64,000 nt of DNA from NCBI RefSeq assembly GCF_963675985.1, contig NZ_OY780958.1, forward strand, positions 3,224,001 through 3,288,000, given 5' to 3'. How positions within the stretch are numbered: position 1 is the first letter of the stretch; every line of letters starts with the position of its first letter. The DNA is from an uncultured Roseibium sp. (GTDB lineage: Bacteria; Pseudomonadota; Alphaproteobacteria; Rhizobiales; Stappiaceae). The notes beneath the pieces are model-generated. The model did not search any database, was not told the origin of the DNA, and saw nothing but the letters and a program-made list of their open reading frames with translations. Both the position numbers and the translations under genes were made by a program. Positions 51,582-60,581 of this stretch are shown here, one piece after another.

Positions 51582-52568
51582 ATGCAGCGATGGACTGTTG
51601 ACCTGAGCGAAGACAGCTGGCGCGGCGACCGCCAGGCGGATGCTGTCTGCAAGGCTCTTCTGGACGGAGGACTGGTCGCTGTTCCGACCGAAACGGTCTA
51701 CGGGCTGGCAGCAGATGCGACCAATCCGCTCGCCTGCGCGAAGATTTTTTCCGCCAAGGGCCGCCCCCAGTTCAATCCCCTGATTTCCCATGTCGCTTCC
51801 GCCGAAGCTGCGTTTGAGCATGGCGACTTCAATGCGAATGCCACCAGACTTGCCGAAGCATTCTGGCCGGGACCGCTCACGCTGGTGGTCCCCAAGAAGA
51901 CATCCTCCCCGATTTGCGACCTGGCGACGGCTGGCCTCGATACGGTGGCGCTCCGGGTTCCCGCCGGTCCGGTCATGCGGTTCCTGTCGGAGAACACCGG
52001 TGTCCCCCTGGCTGCGCCCAGCGCCAATATCTCGGGCCGGGTCAGTACGACGTGCGCGGACGATGTCGCTGCCGACCTGTCGGAGGCCTTGAGTTATCTG
52101 GTCGATGCCGGTCCCTGCCGCGTCGGCATCGAATCCACGATCGTGTCCTGCGTCGACGAAACGCCGCGACTACTGCGTCCGGGAGGCATCCCCCGGGAAG
52201 AGATCGAACGCATCATCGGCCGCCCGCTGGAACGGCCCGCCGACGCGCCGACACCGGCCGCGCCCGGCATGCTCAGTTCCCACTATGCACCCACGGCGGG
52301 GGTCCGTTTGCATGCGCGCGACGTCCGGCCCGGAGAGGCTCTTCTGTCGTTCGGCCCCGAGCGCCTTCCCGGAGCCGACCTTGCGGCCGGTGAAGTTAAC
52401 CTGAGCGAAACCGGGGATCTGTCGGAAGCCGCCGCCCGGCTGTTTGCGGCCCTGCGTGCGCTCGACGCCGTCGGAGCAGAGGTGATCTGCGTTCAGAATA
52501 TCCCGGAGACCGGACTCGGAGAGGCAATAAACGACAGGCTGAGGCGCGCAGCAGCGCCGCGCCGCTGA
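51582..52568 (+). CDS. L-threonylcarbamoyladenylate synthase (Sua5/TsaC2 type)
   Basis: Makes threonylcarbamoyl-AMP from threonine, bicarbonate and ATP for the t6A37 modification of tRNAs. The 328-residue protein has the YrdC-fold motifs: VAVPTETVYGLAADATNP, FSAKGRPQFNPLI, PGPLTLVVPKK, LAAPSANISGRVSTT and ESTIVSCVDE. The last ~110 residues form the Sua5-specific domain, so it is the long Sua5 type rather than the short TsaC. No other t6A gene is in the window. Confidence 0.94.
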   Translation: MQRWTVDLSEDSWRGDRQADAVCKALLDGGLVAVPTETVYGLAADATNPLACAKIFSAKGRPQFNPLISHVASAEAAFEHGDFNANATRLAEAFWPGPLTLVVPKKTSSPICDLATAGLDTVALRVPAGPVMRFLSENTGVPLAAPSANISGRVSTTCADDVAADLSEALSYLVDAGPCRVGIESTIVSCVDETPRLLRPGGIPREEIERIIGRPLERPADAPTPAAPGMLSSHYAPTAGVRLHARDVRPGEALLSFGPERLPGADLAAGEVNLSETGDLSEAAARLFAALRALDAVGAEVICVQNIPETGLGEAINDRLRRAAAPRR

Positions 52569-52794
52569 CTATTATTTCCACGGCGACAGCTTTCATGCGA
52601 AAATCAGGTGGTTAAGCAGAAGCCTCTGTAATTTAAAGAATTTTTCCAATTCCAATGGCATGTATCTTTTAATAAGACGCACTCACGCCAATTGCACCAC
52701 GAGTAATTTTAACAGTAGTTCCATAGGTTATTCACACATTTACATACCCTCATTACGGTAAACTACTCGCCATACGGCGACAGAATCATCTAGA

Positions 52795-52894
52795 GATCGA
52801 TATGGAAATAGAGATGCAGCGGACCTCCCCTCGGGCATTTTAATGCTCGCACCTTTCGGGGCCGGATTACCTACTATGCCGGCCCCGTTTCTTT
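52795..52894 (+). ncRNA. Candidate small RNA or 3'-UTR element with terminator
   Basis: In a 469-bp gene-free, partly AT-rich stretch, two hairpins lie in series: CGGGCATT-TT-AATGCTCG (52832-52849) and GGGGCCGG-13 nt-CCGGCCCC (52858-52886), the second followed by GTTTCTTT. A CCTCCCC tract just before them could pair with ribosome-binding sites. The 5' end and promoter are not defined; the coordinates are a guess. It could equally be a distal terminator of the tsaC transcript. Confidence 0.3.
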
Positions 52895-53037
52895 GCGGAA
52901 TTTCCTCTCCTGAATTGACGCGGCACATTAACCGGACTGTCCTTTTCCTCAAGATCCATTGACACTTGGCTGCCGGAGCGATCTCATTGCCGGATCGAAC
53001 AAGCGGTAGATACAGCCGCGGCTTTTGAGGAACGCCC

Positions 53038-53967
53038 GTGTCAACATTGTTGCTGCACCACCATAGCTATCTCGACCATCTGACGCCGCTCGGACACCCC
53101 GAACGCCCTGACCGGATCCGCGCCATCGACCGGATCCTGGAGAACGAGCGCTTTCAACCACTCGCCCGGGAGCAGGCCCCCCTCGGGACCATGGAAGACA
53201 TCGCCCGCGCGCACCCGATGTCCTATGTGGACTCGCTGCACACCATGTCACCCGAGGAAGGGCTCGTCCGCCTGGACACGGACACGACCATGTCACCCGG
53301 GACTTGGGAAGCGGCCTTGCGCGGGGTCGGTGGCGCCTGCCTTGCGGTAGACGAGGTTGTCGAAAAGAAGGTTGCAAACGCCTTTTCCGCCTCGCGGCCT
53401 CCCGGGCATCACGCGGAGAGGAACCGCGCGATGGGCTTCTGCTTTTTCAACAACGTGGCCATTGCAGCCCGGTACGCCCAGGCCGTCCATGGTCTCGACC
53501 GGGTCGCGGTCGTCGATTTTGACGTTCACCACGGCAATGGCACACAGGACATTTTCTGGAACGATCCGACGGTCATGTATTGCTCGACCCACCAGATGCC
53601 GCTTTATCCGGGCTCGGGAGCTGCCAATGAAACGGGCGAGGCGGATAACATCGTCAACGTGCCGCTTGCCGCCGGCGACGACGGAGCCGTCTTTCAGGAA
53701 GCGATGGAAGCAGCGATCTTGCCGCGCCTTGAGACCTTCGCACCGGAGTTGATCGTGATCTCCGCCGGTTTCGACGCCCATGCCCGCGACCCGCTGGGCG
53801 CGCTGAACCTCGTGGAAACCGATTTCGCCTGGGCGACCCGGGCCTTGATGGATATCGCCGACAAGACCGCCGACGGCCGTGTCGTATCCGTCCTTGAGGG
53901 CGGCTATGACCTTGAAGGCCTCGCGCGGTCCGTGGCAGCGCATGTCATGACGCTGATGACCGGTTAG
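53038..53967 (+). CDS. Histone-deacetylase-family (acetoin/acetylpolyamine-type) amidohydrolase
   Basis: A 309-residue class II-type HDAC-like zinc amidohydrolase. Signatures are HPERPDRI, the catalytic SRPPGHHAERNRAMGFC (near residue 120), VDFDVHHGNGTQDIF with zinc ligands, STHQMPLYPGSG, and the late SVLEGGYDL. Bacterial homologs act on acetylpolyamines or acetylated proteins. The start is GTG with GAGG 7 nt upstream. It precedes xseB, a common gene order in alphaproteobacteria. Confidence 0.93.
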   Translation: MSTLLLHHHSYLDHLTPLGHPERPDRIRAIDRILENERFQPLAREQAPLGTMEDIARAHPMSYVDSLHTMSPEEGLVRLDTDTTMSPGTWEAALRGVGGACLAVDEVVEKKVANAFSASRPPGHHAERNRAMGFCFFNNVAIAARYAQAVHGLDRVAVVDFDVHHGNGTQDIFWNDPTVMYCSTHQMPLYPGSGAANETGEADNIVNVPLAAGDDGAVFQEAMEAAILPRLETFAPELIVISAGFDAHARDPLGALNLVETDFAWATRALMDIADKTADGRVVSVLEGGYDLEGLARSVAAHVMTLMTG

Positions 53968-54077
53968 AGCATCAGGCGATAATCCACGTCCTTAACACCC
54001 TCCGGTCCTTGACCTGACGCCTCCGGGGCGCAAGGTTGGGGCCGATCAAATGCAAAGAAGATCCGGATTCGCGCACC

Positions 54078-54335
54078 ATGACCGATGCCAAGACACAGAC
54101 CGATGTTTCTGCCCTTTCCTTCGAAGATGCGCTGAAGCAGCTTGAAACCATCGTGCGTGAACTTGAACAGGGCAATGTGCCCCTGGAACGCAGCATCGAG
54201 ATGTACGAGCGTGGCGCGGTGCTGCGCAAACATTGCGACGACCTTCTCAAGGCCGCCGAAGCCAAGGTGGAAAAGATACAGCTGGCACAAGACGGATCGC
54301 CGAGCGGGACTGAACCGCTGGATGCTGCCGATTAG
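54078..54335 (+). CDS. xseB: Exodeoxyribonuclease VII small subunit
   Basis: An 85-residue helical subunit of the mismatch/recombination nuclease ExoVII. The family core is clear: LSFEDALKQLETIVRELEQG, VPLERSIEMYERGAVLRKHC, LLKAAEAKVEKIQL. The start is the ATG of MTDAKTQ; a TTG further upstream gives a non-family extension. It normally precedes dxs in related genomes, but here a LuxR gene lies between them. Confidence 0.93.
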   Translation: MTDAKTQTDVSALSFEDALKQLETIVRELEQGNVPLERSIEMYERGAVLRKHCDDLLKAAEAKVEKIQLAQDGSPSGTEPLDAAD

Positions 54336-54509
54336 ATCACAGGCCAGATATTTCGCACTGAACCGTCGAAATAAGCCTGCCCGATCAGCCCTTCATTTCT
54401 CAAATAGACTTGTCAGTTGTATCGCCCATGCGATCCGAACTGTTCTGGCCTTAATGACGATTGCTCAAAAGCATTGCCAATTGTTACAGTTTCAGTAACT
54501 CTTTGAAAC

Positions 54510-55676
54510 ATGGCAGGGCTCTCAACGGCAGAAGAATTTCGGCTTTTGGAGAAGGTGCACGCGTGCGCGAGCGATCCTGATTCGTGGCATCACACCCTGG
54601 ACCAGATCGAGAAATCCTGCCGCTGGCGAATCTATCTTCTCGAACTCAACACCGACGGCCGGCATACCGGCCGCTATTGTACCCACGATGACGCGTCCAG
54701 CCTGATCGATTACCTGTCTTCCCTTTCCACACGCGCAGGAGAAAACAGCTTTCAGTTTCTGCTCCGCGAAGCACGCGCGCTTTTCCCCTACAGCAGGGAA
54801 AATCTCGGCCGGGGGAAGATAATGTCCTTCTACGGGACAGGAACGAAGATCCACGAGTTCGGTATTTATCCGGGCTACATCACCCTGCTGAACCGAAACA
54901 GTGGCCGCATTATCCTGCTGTGCTGCCTGTTCATTTCCGAAAAGGACGACAGCGCGGTCTGCCGCGAGATGCTTCCAAGGTTCGAGCGTCTGTCCAAGGC
55001 CATGTCAGTGACCCTGGATCTGATCTACCGGTTCGAATTCGAAGGCATGCGGCATATGGCCTTGCATGCGCTGGTTCAGAACCGGTCGCAATCGTCCTTC
55101 CTGATCGACACGGACTACCTGATAAAAGTCTCCACGCCGGCCTGTCAGAAACTTCTCTCGGACGGCGACGTTTTCGCAAAAGAGGAAGATCGTCTCATTC
55201 CCTTGAGAAGGGATGTGGAAAGCGCCTTGCATTTCGTATGCTCGGACATCCACGGAAGGGTGAACGCCGCCGGGCTCCCGGATTTCGACTCTCCCAACGT
55301 TCCGCCGGTGGAACAGTCGCTGCTCCTGTCGCGTGCGGACGACCGCCTTGCGCGCGTTCTGGTGCGAAGCGTTCTGCCGGAAGCCAGGCACATTCAAGAT
55401 CGGTCCGATGCCTTTATCCTCGTGGAGGTCCGCGATCAGCTGGAATTGTCGGATGAGGTGAACGGCCTGCTCAGATCCTGTTTCGACCTGTCGGAAAAGG
55501 AAGCGCAGCTGGCCTACTTCCTGACAACGACCGGTTCCTTGACGGATACACTCGCCGTTCTCGGGATTACCCGGAACACCGCCAAAACACATCTGCGCAG
55601 GATTTACGAAAAAACTGCGACCCAATCGCAGCTCGAACTATCCAAGCTGCTGCACGGATTGTCCGGTCTCCTGTGA
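54510..55676 (+). CDS. LuxR-family transcriptional regulator
   Basis: A 388-residue protein. The C-terminal 65 residues form a LuxR helix-turn-helix (FDLSEKEAQLAYFLTTTGSL, then ITRNTAKTHLRRIYEKTATQSQLEL). The N-terminal 320 residues have no recognised domain and no autoinducer-binding signature, so it resembles orphan alphaproteobacterial HTH regulators with a PAS-like sensor part. It interrupts the xseB-dxs neighbourhood. An 18-bp dyad (55838-55855) lies just downstream and is a candidate target. Confidence 0.87.
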   Translation: MAGLSTAEEFRLLEKVHACASDPDSWHHTLDQIEKSCRWRIYLLELNTDGRHTGRYCTHDDASSLIDYLSSLSTRAGENSFQFLLREARALFPYSRENLGRGKIMSFYGTGTKIHEFGIYPGYITLLNRNSGRIILLCCLFISEKDDSAVCREMLPRFERLSKAMSVTLDLIYRFEFEGMRHMALHALVQNRSQSSFLIDTDYLIKVSTPACQKLLSDGDVFAKEEDRLIPLRRDVESALHFVCSDIHGRVNAAGLPDFDSPNVPPVEQSLLLSRADDRLARVLVRSVLPEARHIQDRSDAFILVEVRDQLELSDEVNGLLRSCFDLSEKEAQLAYFLTTTGSLTDTLAVLGITRNTAKTHLRRIYEKTATQSQLELSKLLHGLSGLL

Positions 55677-55742
55677 CCCTCCGTCGCCTGCTCCCGTTCG
55701 CCAAAGAGACCCGGCACGTCAAAAACCGAGGGCAACACTAGT

Positions 55743-55770
55743 AAAAAAGGGGCCGCAATGAAGCGGCCCC
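55743..55770 (-). terminator. Orphan minus-strand intrinsic terminator
   Basis: A perfect 8-bp stem GGGGCCGC / GCGGCCCC followed on the minus strand by TTTTTT. No annotated minus-strand gene lies upstream of it, which suggests a short unannotated transcript starting between about 55780 and 56000. Alternatively it could be relic or act weakly on the plus strand. Confidence 0.75.
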
Positions 55771-55837
55771 AGTTGATCACTGTGCACGTGGCCCCATCGA
55801 CCACGCCATCTTGGTAAGGCAGTTTGCGAACGATTGC

Positions 55838-55855
55838 ATCACCCAAATGGGTGAT
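55838..55855. promoter_or_regulatory. Perfect 18-bp dyad ATCACCCAAATGGGTGAT
   Basis: Exact 8-bp arms with a 2-bp centre. It is enclosed by a further inverted pair GTTTGCG (55822-55828) and CGCAAAC (55872-55878). Position is 162 bp after the LuxR stop and 172 bp before dxs. The size suits a LuxR-type operator, but in RNA it could also fold as a hairpin. Confidence 0.6.
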
Positions 55856-56026
55856 TGAAGCATTAAAACTGCGCAAACGACGCCCTTTTTCGAACAATAT
55901 TTCCGATTACGGCGGCAGAACCTTACAACCCACCATCCTCCGCCTATTCCAGCCGCCGATTTGCGCCCTAACTATGCTTGGTGTAAGGCTGCCCGCTTGT
56001 AGCCACTCTTTGGAGCCGTCAGTCGC

Positions 56027-57946
56027 GTGACTTCCCATCCGCACACCCCTTTGCTCGATACGGTCAACAACCCGGCTGACCTGCGCCGGTTGTCGGAAAG
56101 CGACCTTCCCCAGTTGTCGGAAGAACTCCGCCAGGAAATGATCGATGCCGTATCAATTACCGGCGGTCATCTGGGCGCGGGCCTCGGCGTCGTGGAACTG
56201 ACGGTGGCTCTCCACTATGTCTTCAACACACCCGAAGACCGGCTGATCTGGGACGTCGGACACCAGTGCTATCCGCACAAGATCCTGACAGAACGCCGTG
56301 ACCGCATCCGCACGCTCCGCCAGGGCGGCGGCCTTTCCGGGTTCACCAAGCGGGCGGAAAGCGCTTACGATCCCTTTGGCGCGGCGCATTCCTCGACGTC
56401 GATTTCCGCCGGGCTCGGTATGGCCATCGGACGGGATCTGAAAGAGGGCGACAACAATGTCATCGCGGTCATAGGCGATGGCGCCATGTCTGCAGGCATG
56501 GCCTATGAAGCCATGAACAACGCCGGGCATCTGGGGTCCCGGCTGATCGTCATCCTCAACGACAACGACATGTCGATCGCCCCGCCTGTCGGCGCCATGT
56601 CGGCCTATCTCGCCAAGCTGGTCTCCGGTCCGACCTATCAGTCCTTCCGCGATGCCGCGAAGCACATCGCCAAGAACCTTCCCAAACCCTTGCAGGAAAA
56701 AGCCGCAAGGGCGGAGGAATACGCGCGCGGTTTCTGGACCGGCGGGACCCTGTTCGAAGAACTCGGCTTCTACTATGTCGGCCCGGTCGACGGTCATAAT
56801 CTGGAACATCTGCTGCCCATCCTGAAGAACGTCCGCGATACCCATCACGGACCGGTGCTCATTCACGCCGTCACCCAGAAAGGCAAGGGTTATCCGCCCG
56901 CGGAAGGCGCCAGGGACAAGTATCACGGCGTCGCCAAGTTCGATGTCGTGACCGGCAAGCAGGCCAAGCCGAAGGCCAATGCGCCGTCCTACACCAATGT
57001 GTTCGCGACATCCCTGATCCGGGAAGCCGAACACGACGACAAGGTCGTTGCCGTCACCGCGGCGATGCCGGACGGAACCGGCCTCAATCTCTTCGAGGAG
57101 GCTTTTCCGAACCGCACATTCGATGTGGGCATCGCAGAACAGCACGCGGTCACCTTTGCCGCCGGGCTGGCGACCGAAGGCTACAAACCATTCGTCGCCA
57201 TCTACTCGACCTTCCTGCAACGCGCCTATGATCAGGTCGTGCACGATGTGGCGATCCAGGGCCTGCCCGTGCGCTTTCCTATCGACAGGGCCGGGCTCGT
57301 GGGTGCCGATGGCCCCACTCACGCGGGCGCTTTCGACACCGCCTTCCTGTCGTGCCTGCCGGGGTTCGTCGTCATGGCGGCTGCCGACGAGGTCGAACTG
57401 CGCCACATGGTGGCAACGGCCACGGCCTATGACGAAGGTCCGATCTCCTTCCGTTATCCGCGGGGCGAAGGGGTCGGTCTGGACCTCCCGGAACGCGGGA
57501 GCGTGCTTGAGATCGGTCGTGGCGTGGTTCGCCGCGAAGGCACCAAGGTCGCCCTGCTTTCCTTCGGCACGCGCATGGCGGAATGCCTCAAGGCGGCCGA
57601 CGAACTGGATGCGGCGGGATTGTCCACCACCGTTGCCGACGCCCGTTTCGCCAAGCCACTGGATATCGATCTGCTGCAGCGTCTCGCCCGCGAGCATGAA
57701 GTGCTTGTAACGGTGGAAGAAGGGGCAAGCGGCGGCTTCGGCGGTCAGGTCCTGACCACGCTGGCTGGCCTTGGTCTGCTCGACAACGGTCTGAAGGTGC
57801 GCACCCTGTCCCTGCCGGACAGATATCTGGACCAGGACAAGCCGGACGTCATGTACGGCAATGCCGGATTGACCTGCGACGGCATTCTCAAGCAGGTGTT
57901 CCAGGCACTCGGCACGGAACGACTGGGCTCGTTCAAACACGCCTGA
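56027..57946 (+). CDS. dxs: 1-deoxy-D-xylulose-5-phosphate synthase
   Basis: First enzyme of the non-mevalonate isoprenoid pathway; joins pyruvate and glyceraldehyde 3-phosphate with thiamine diphosphate. The 639-residue protein has GHLGAGLGVVELTVALHYVF, the ThDP motif GDGAMSAGMAYEAMNN, YVGPVDGHNLEHL, and the transketolase domain with DVGIAEQHAVTFAAG and GADGPTHAGAFD. The start is GTG, with GGAG about 10 nt before. A long hairpin and a terminator follow the gene. Confidence 0.97.
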   Translation: MTSHPHTPLLDTVNNPADLRRLSESDLPQLSEELRQEMIDAVSITGGHLGAGLGVVELTVALHYVFNTPEDRLIWDVGHQCYPHKILTERRDRIRTLRQGGGLSGFTKRAESAYDPFGAAHSSTSISAGLGMAIGRDLKEGDNNVIAVIGDGAMSAGMAYEAMNNAGHLGSRLIVILNDNDMSIAPPVGAMSAYLAKLVSGPTYQSFRDAAKHIAKNLPKPLQEKAARAEEYARGFWTGGTLFEELGFYYVGPVDGHNLEHLLPILKNVRDTHHGPVLIHAVTQKGKGYPPAEGARDKYHGVAKFDVVTGKQAKPKANAPSYTNVFATSLIREAEHDDKVVAVTAAMPDGTGLNLFEEAFPNRTFDVGIAEQHAVTFAAGLATEGYKPFVAIYSTFLQRAYDQVVHDVAIQGLPVRFPIDRAGLVGADGPTHAGAFDTAFLSCLPGFVVMAAADEVELRHMVATATAYDEGPISFRYPRGEGVGLDLPERGSVLEIGRGVVRREGTKVALLSFGTRMAECLKAADELDAAGLSTTVADARFAKPLDIDLLQRLAREHEVLVTVEEGASGGFGGQVLTTLAGLGLLDNGLKVRTLSLPDRYLDQDKPDVMYGNAGLTCDGILKQVFQALGTERLGSFKHA

Positions 57947-57967
57947 CCCAAAGACCTATGTGCAAAA

Positions 57968-58001
57968 GCATATCGGTGCTTCCCGTTATGCACCGATATG
58001 C
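57968..58001 (+). repeat. Perfect 12-bp inverted repeat after dxs
   Basis: GCATATCGGTGC (57968-57979) and GCACCGATATGC (57990-58001) with a 10-nt loop, 22 bp after the dxs stop and 50 bp before its terminator. It may protect the 3' end of the transcript or be an operator for the MFS gene. Confidence 0.85.
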
Positions 58002-58050
58002 GATTGACAGGGACAGCATGTCCTGAAAAGGCTTTGATGAGAAGAAACTG

Positions 58051-58078
58051 ACGCCGGCCGTTCGCCGGCGTTTTGTTT
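58051..58078 (+). terminator. Intrinsic terminator of dxs
   Basis: ACGCCGGC-CGTTC-GCCGGCGT followed by TTTGTTT. It ends 25 bp before the MFS start, so that gene needs its own promoter or read-through. Confidence 0.88.
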
Positions 58079-58102
58079 ACCCGAACAGTCGTGGATGTTC
58101 TC

Positions 58103-59527
58103 ATGGCCCAGACGCTCGCATCCGTTTCCGCATTGCTGATATCCGTGGCCATGCTCGTCTTCGGCCACGGATTGCAGAGCACGCTGCTTCCGCTGGCGGC
58201 GTCCAAGGCCTCCTTCTCCAATCTCGCGATCGGGGTGGTTTCGTCCTCCTACTTTTTCGGGCTCGTTCTGGGCTGTCTCGCCGCACCCCATGTGATCATG
58301 CGCGCAGGGCACATCCGCGCCTATGCGGCCATGGTCTCCCTGATGTCGGCGGCCGCGATTCTTCATCCGATCCTCGTCGATCCGATCTCCTGGAGCATCA
58401 TCCGAATCATTTCCGGCTTCTGCCTGGCCGCCTTCTACATGGTCGTCGAAAGCTGGCTGAACGAACGGGCGACCAACGAGAACCGCGGCACCGTCATGTC
58501 GATCTACATCGTGATTCTGTTCGGCTTCATGATGATCGGGCAGGTCTCCATTTCCACCATGAACATCACCTCCTTTGTCCCGTTTGCTGTGGCATCGGTG
58601 GCGGTGAGCCTTGCGGTGATGCCGGTTGCCCTGACCACGACGACACAGCCGGCCCCCATCGCCCTGGTGCAGTTCCGACCGATCAAGCTCTATCGGAATT
58701 CGCCGGCCGCGCTGATCGGCACCCTGCTGGTCGGAGTCGCGAACGGCGCGCTCTGGACCCTGGCACCGCTTTACGGATCCCAGATCGGGTTGAACAACAA
58801 CCAGTCGGCCTTTTACGCCGCCGCCATCATCGGCGGCGGAATGCTCTCCCAGTGGCCGATCGGACGGGTGTCGGACATGATCGACCGGCGCATGGTACTG
58901 ATCGGCATCGGCATCTCCACCAGTATCGTAGCGCTTGTGATCGCATTTCTGTCGCCAACCGGCTTTTACATGGCCGCAGGCCTTGCCGTTCTGATCGGCA
59001 TCTGCTCCCAGCCCGGCTACGCGATCGCGGTTGCCCATGCATTCGACTACGCCGACCCGGAAGATTTCGTGGAAACGTCTTCGGGCCTCCTGCTGTCATT
59101 CGGCATCGGGTCGATCATCGGCCCGTTCACGGCATCGGTCCTCATGAACCAGACTGGACCGGGTGGGCTGTATTTCATGGTCGCCGCCGCCGAAATCGCG
59201 TTGGCCGGTTTTGTGTTCGCCCGCATGTTCGCCCGCGGGGCGCTCGATCAGGACGACAAATACGACTTCGAATATGCCGCCACGGCGCAGGTGGGCTCGT
59301 TCATCTCTCCAGAACCGCTCGATGTGGACGCGGACAACGTGATCCCGCCGGAGGAATTCCCGGCCTACGAAGACGCGATCTACGACCCGGAAGCGCCTGA
59401 AATTACCGAAGAAATTATCCAATCGGACGACGAGAAAGGGCATCAAGAGCACGAGCCTGAAACCGAAGCCGGATCGGACGAGGACGACGCGCGCGTGAAG
59501 CCCGGAGAAAAACCCGGCGAAACGTGA
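58103..59527 (+). CDS. MFS transporter (YcaD-like) with acidic C-terminal tail
   Basis: A 474-residue inner-membrane transporter with about 12 helices. Motifs include FGHGLQSTLLPLAA, SSYFFGLVLGCLAAPHVI, RIISGFCLAAFYMVVESWLNE and GRVSDMIDRRMVLIG (MFS motif A in the middle loop). These match the YcaD/UPF0226-like subgroup. The last ~80 residues are cytoplasmic and very acidic (EITEEIIQSDDEKG and beyond), which is unusual. The ATG at 58103 (MAQTLAS) is preferred; an upstream TTG lies in the terminator. Substrate unknown. Confidence 0.9.
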   Translation: MAQTLASVSALLISVAMLVFGHGLQSTLLPLAASKASFSNLAIGVVSSSYFFGLVLGCLAAPHVIMRAGHIRAYAAMVSLMSAAAILHPILVDPISWSIIRIISGFCLAAFYMVVESWLNERATNENRGTVMSIYIVILFGFMMIGQVSISTMNITSFVPFAVASVAVSLAVMPVALTTTTQPAPIALVQFRPIKLYRNSPAALIGTLLVGVANGALWTLAPLYGSQIGLNNNQSAFYAAAIIGGGMLSQWPIGRVSDMIDRRMVLIGIGISTSIVALVIAFLSPTGFYMAAGLAVLIGICSQPGYAIAVAHAFDYADPEDFVETSSGLLLSFGIGSIIGPFTASVLMNQTGPGGLYFMVAAAEIALAGFVFARMFARGALDQDDKYDFEYAATAQVGSFISPEPLDVDADNVIPPEEFPAYEDAIYDPEAPEITEEIIQSDDEKGHQEHEPETEAGSDEDDARVKPGEKPGET

Positions 59528-59600
59528 TTTTCACCGGCCAAGTGGTCCTGTGACGAATGAACCACTCGACCTTTGCACAAAATGTGATCATATTGCGCGC

Positions 59601-60002
59601 ATGTCCGCTCCGATGACCTTCTTCCAGACACTGCGCATGGAACGCCGTCCTTTGGCGCTCCTGGCCATGCTGGCCGTCGGATTGCGGGTTACCGTGATCA
59701 TGATCGGTCTGGCTCTGTCTCCGGAAGTCGCGGCCTCCGGCCTCGGCATTCTGTGCCAACCGTCCGTTCAGGACGACGGCAGTTCGCCATCGCCCACACC
59801 TCATGATCCGGCGCATTGCATTTGCGGACCCGCGTGCATTCACCTAGGCCATTTCACGGCCACACCGGCCGTCGATTCCGTCTGGAAATCCGCCGTTCGG
59901 ACCCAGAACGGAAAGCTGCCGCTGCCTGCCGACGGATGGCGGGATCCGGCCATCCTGCGAGAGCAAGCCCCGATCCGGGCGCCCCCCGTTTCCTTGAGCT
60001 GA
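59601..60002 (+). CDS. DUF2946-like membrane protein with Cys/His metal motif
   Basis: A 133-residue protein with one hydrophobic segment (LALLAMLAVGLRVTVIMIGL) and a Cys/His-rich motif (HDPAHCICGPACIHLGH, about residue 80), suited to copper binding in the periplasm. It precedes a copper chaperone and an SCO gene, a common arrangement for respiratory copper delivery. An upstream GTG (59550) gives a longer form; neither start has a clear SD. Family assignment is from context and overall layout. Confidence 0.65.
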   Translation: MSAPMTFFQTLRMERRPLALLAMLAVGLRVTVIMIGLALSPEVAASGLGILCQPSVQDDGSSPSPTPHDPAHCICGPACIHLGHFTATPAVDSVWKSAVRTQNGKLPLPADGWRDPAILREQAPIRAPPVSLS

Positions 60003-60061
60003 GACAAGACAGACGACTTGCGCCGTCCGGCGCACCCCAATCTCATTCAAGGAATAAACAG

Positions 60062-60574
60062 ATGAAACTCCTGAAAACCCTGGCCGCTGCGGCCATGCTC
60101 ACCATCGTTGCCTCTGCCGCCCAGGCGGAAGACGTTACCCTCGGCAACCTGACCCTTTCCAAGACCTGGACCCGCGCCACCCCGCCCAAGGCCAAGGCCG
60201 GCGGCGGCTTCGTCGAAATCACCAACTCCGGCACCGAAGCCGATCGACTGGTCGCCGCCAGCTCGCCGGCTGCAAAAAAGGTGGAACTGCACGAAATGGC
60301 CATTAATGACGGCGTCATGGTCATGCGCGAGAAGGAAGGCGGCATCGAAGTGCCCGCAGGCGAAACGGTTGCGCTGCAGCCCGGCGGCCTCCACATCATG
60401 TTCATGGGCCTGAACGCCCCGTTCGAAGAAGGCACCGAAATACCGGTCAAGCTGACCTTCGAGAAGGCGGGCGACGTGGATATCAAGCTGGACGTTCAGA
60501 AGATGGGTGCCAAGGGCATGGGTCATGGCAAGATGAACATGAACCAGGGCGGTATGAAAAAGAACGGCAATTGA
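60062..60574 (+). CDS. Periplasmic copper chaperone PCu(A)C
   Basis: A 170-residue exported protein. The signal peptide is residues 1-22 (...SAAQA-ED). The copper-binding signature of Met/His spaced residues is present (VELHEMAINDGVMVMREKEG, then PGGLHIMFMGL). The C-terminus is Met/His/Gly-rich (MGHGKMNMNQGGMKK), a further likely copper site. The protein delivers Cu(I) to the CuA or CuB site of cytochrome oxidase. AAGGAAT precedes the ATG, and the SCO gene follows after 7 bp. Confidence 0.94.
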   Translation: MKLLKTLAAAAMLTIVASAAQAEDVTLGNLTLSKTWTRATPPKAKAGGGFVEITNSGTEADRLVAASSPAAKKVELHEMAINDGVMVMREKEGGIEVPAGETVALQPGGLHIMFMGLNAPFEEGTEIPVKLTFEKAGDVDIKLDVQKMGAKGMGHGKMNMNQGGMKKNGN

Positions 60575-60581
60575 GGACTTC

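Noticed and set aside
52740..52952. 70-residue minus-strand frame in the tsaC-HDAC gap
   Set aside because: It crosses the predicted terminator hairpins and has no coding signs.
55777..55863. 28-codon minus-strand ORF just before the orphan terminator
   Set aside because: No SD and its codons run through the dyad; kept as a possible leader only within the transcript hypothesis.
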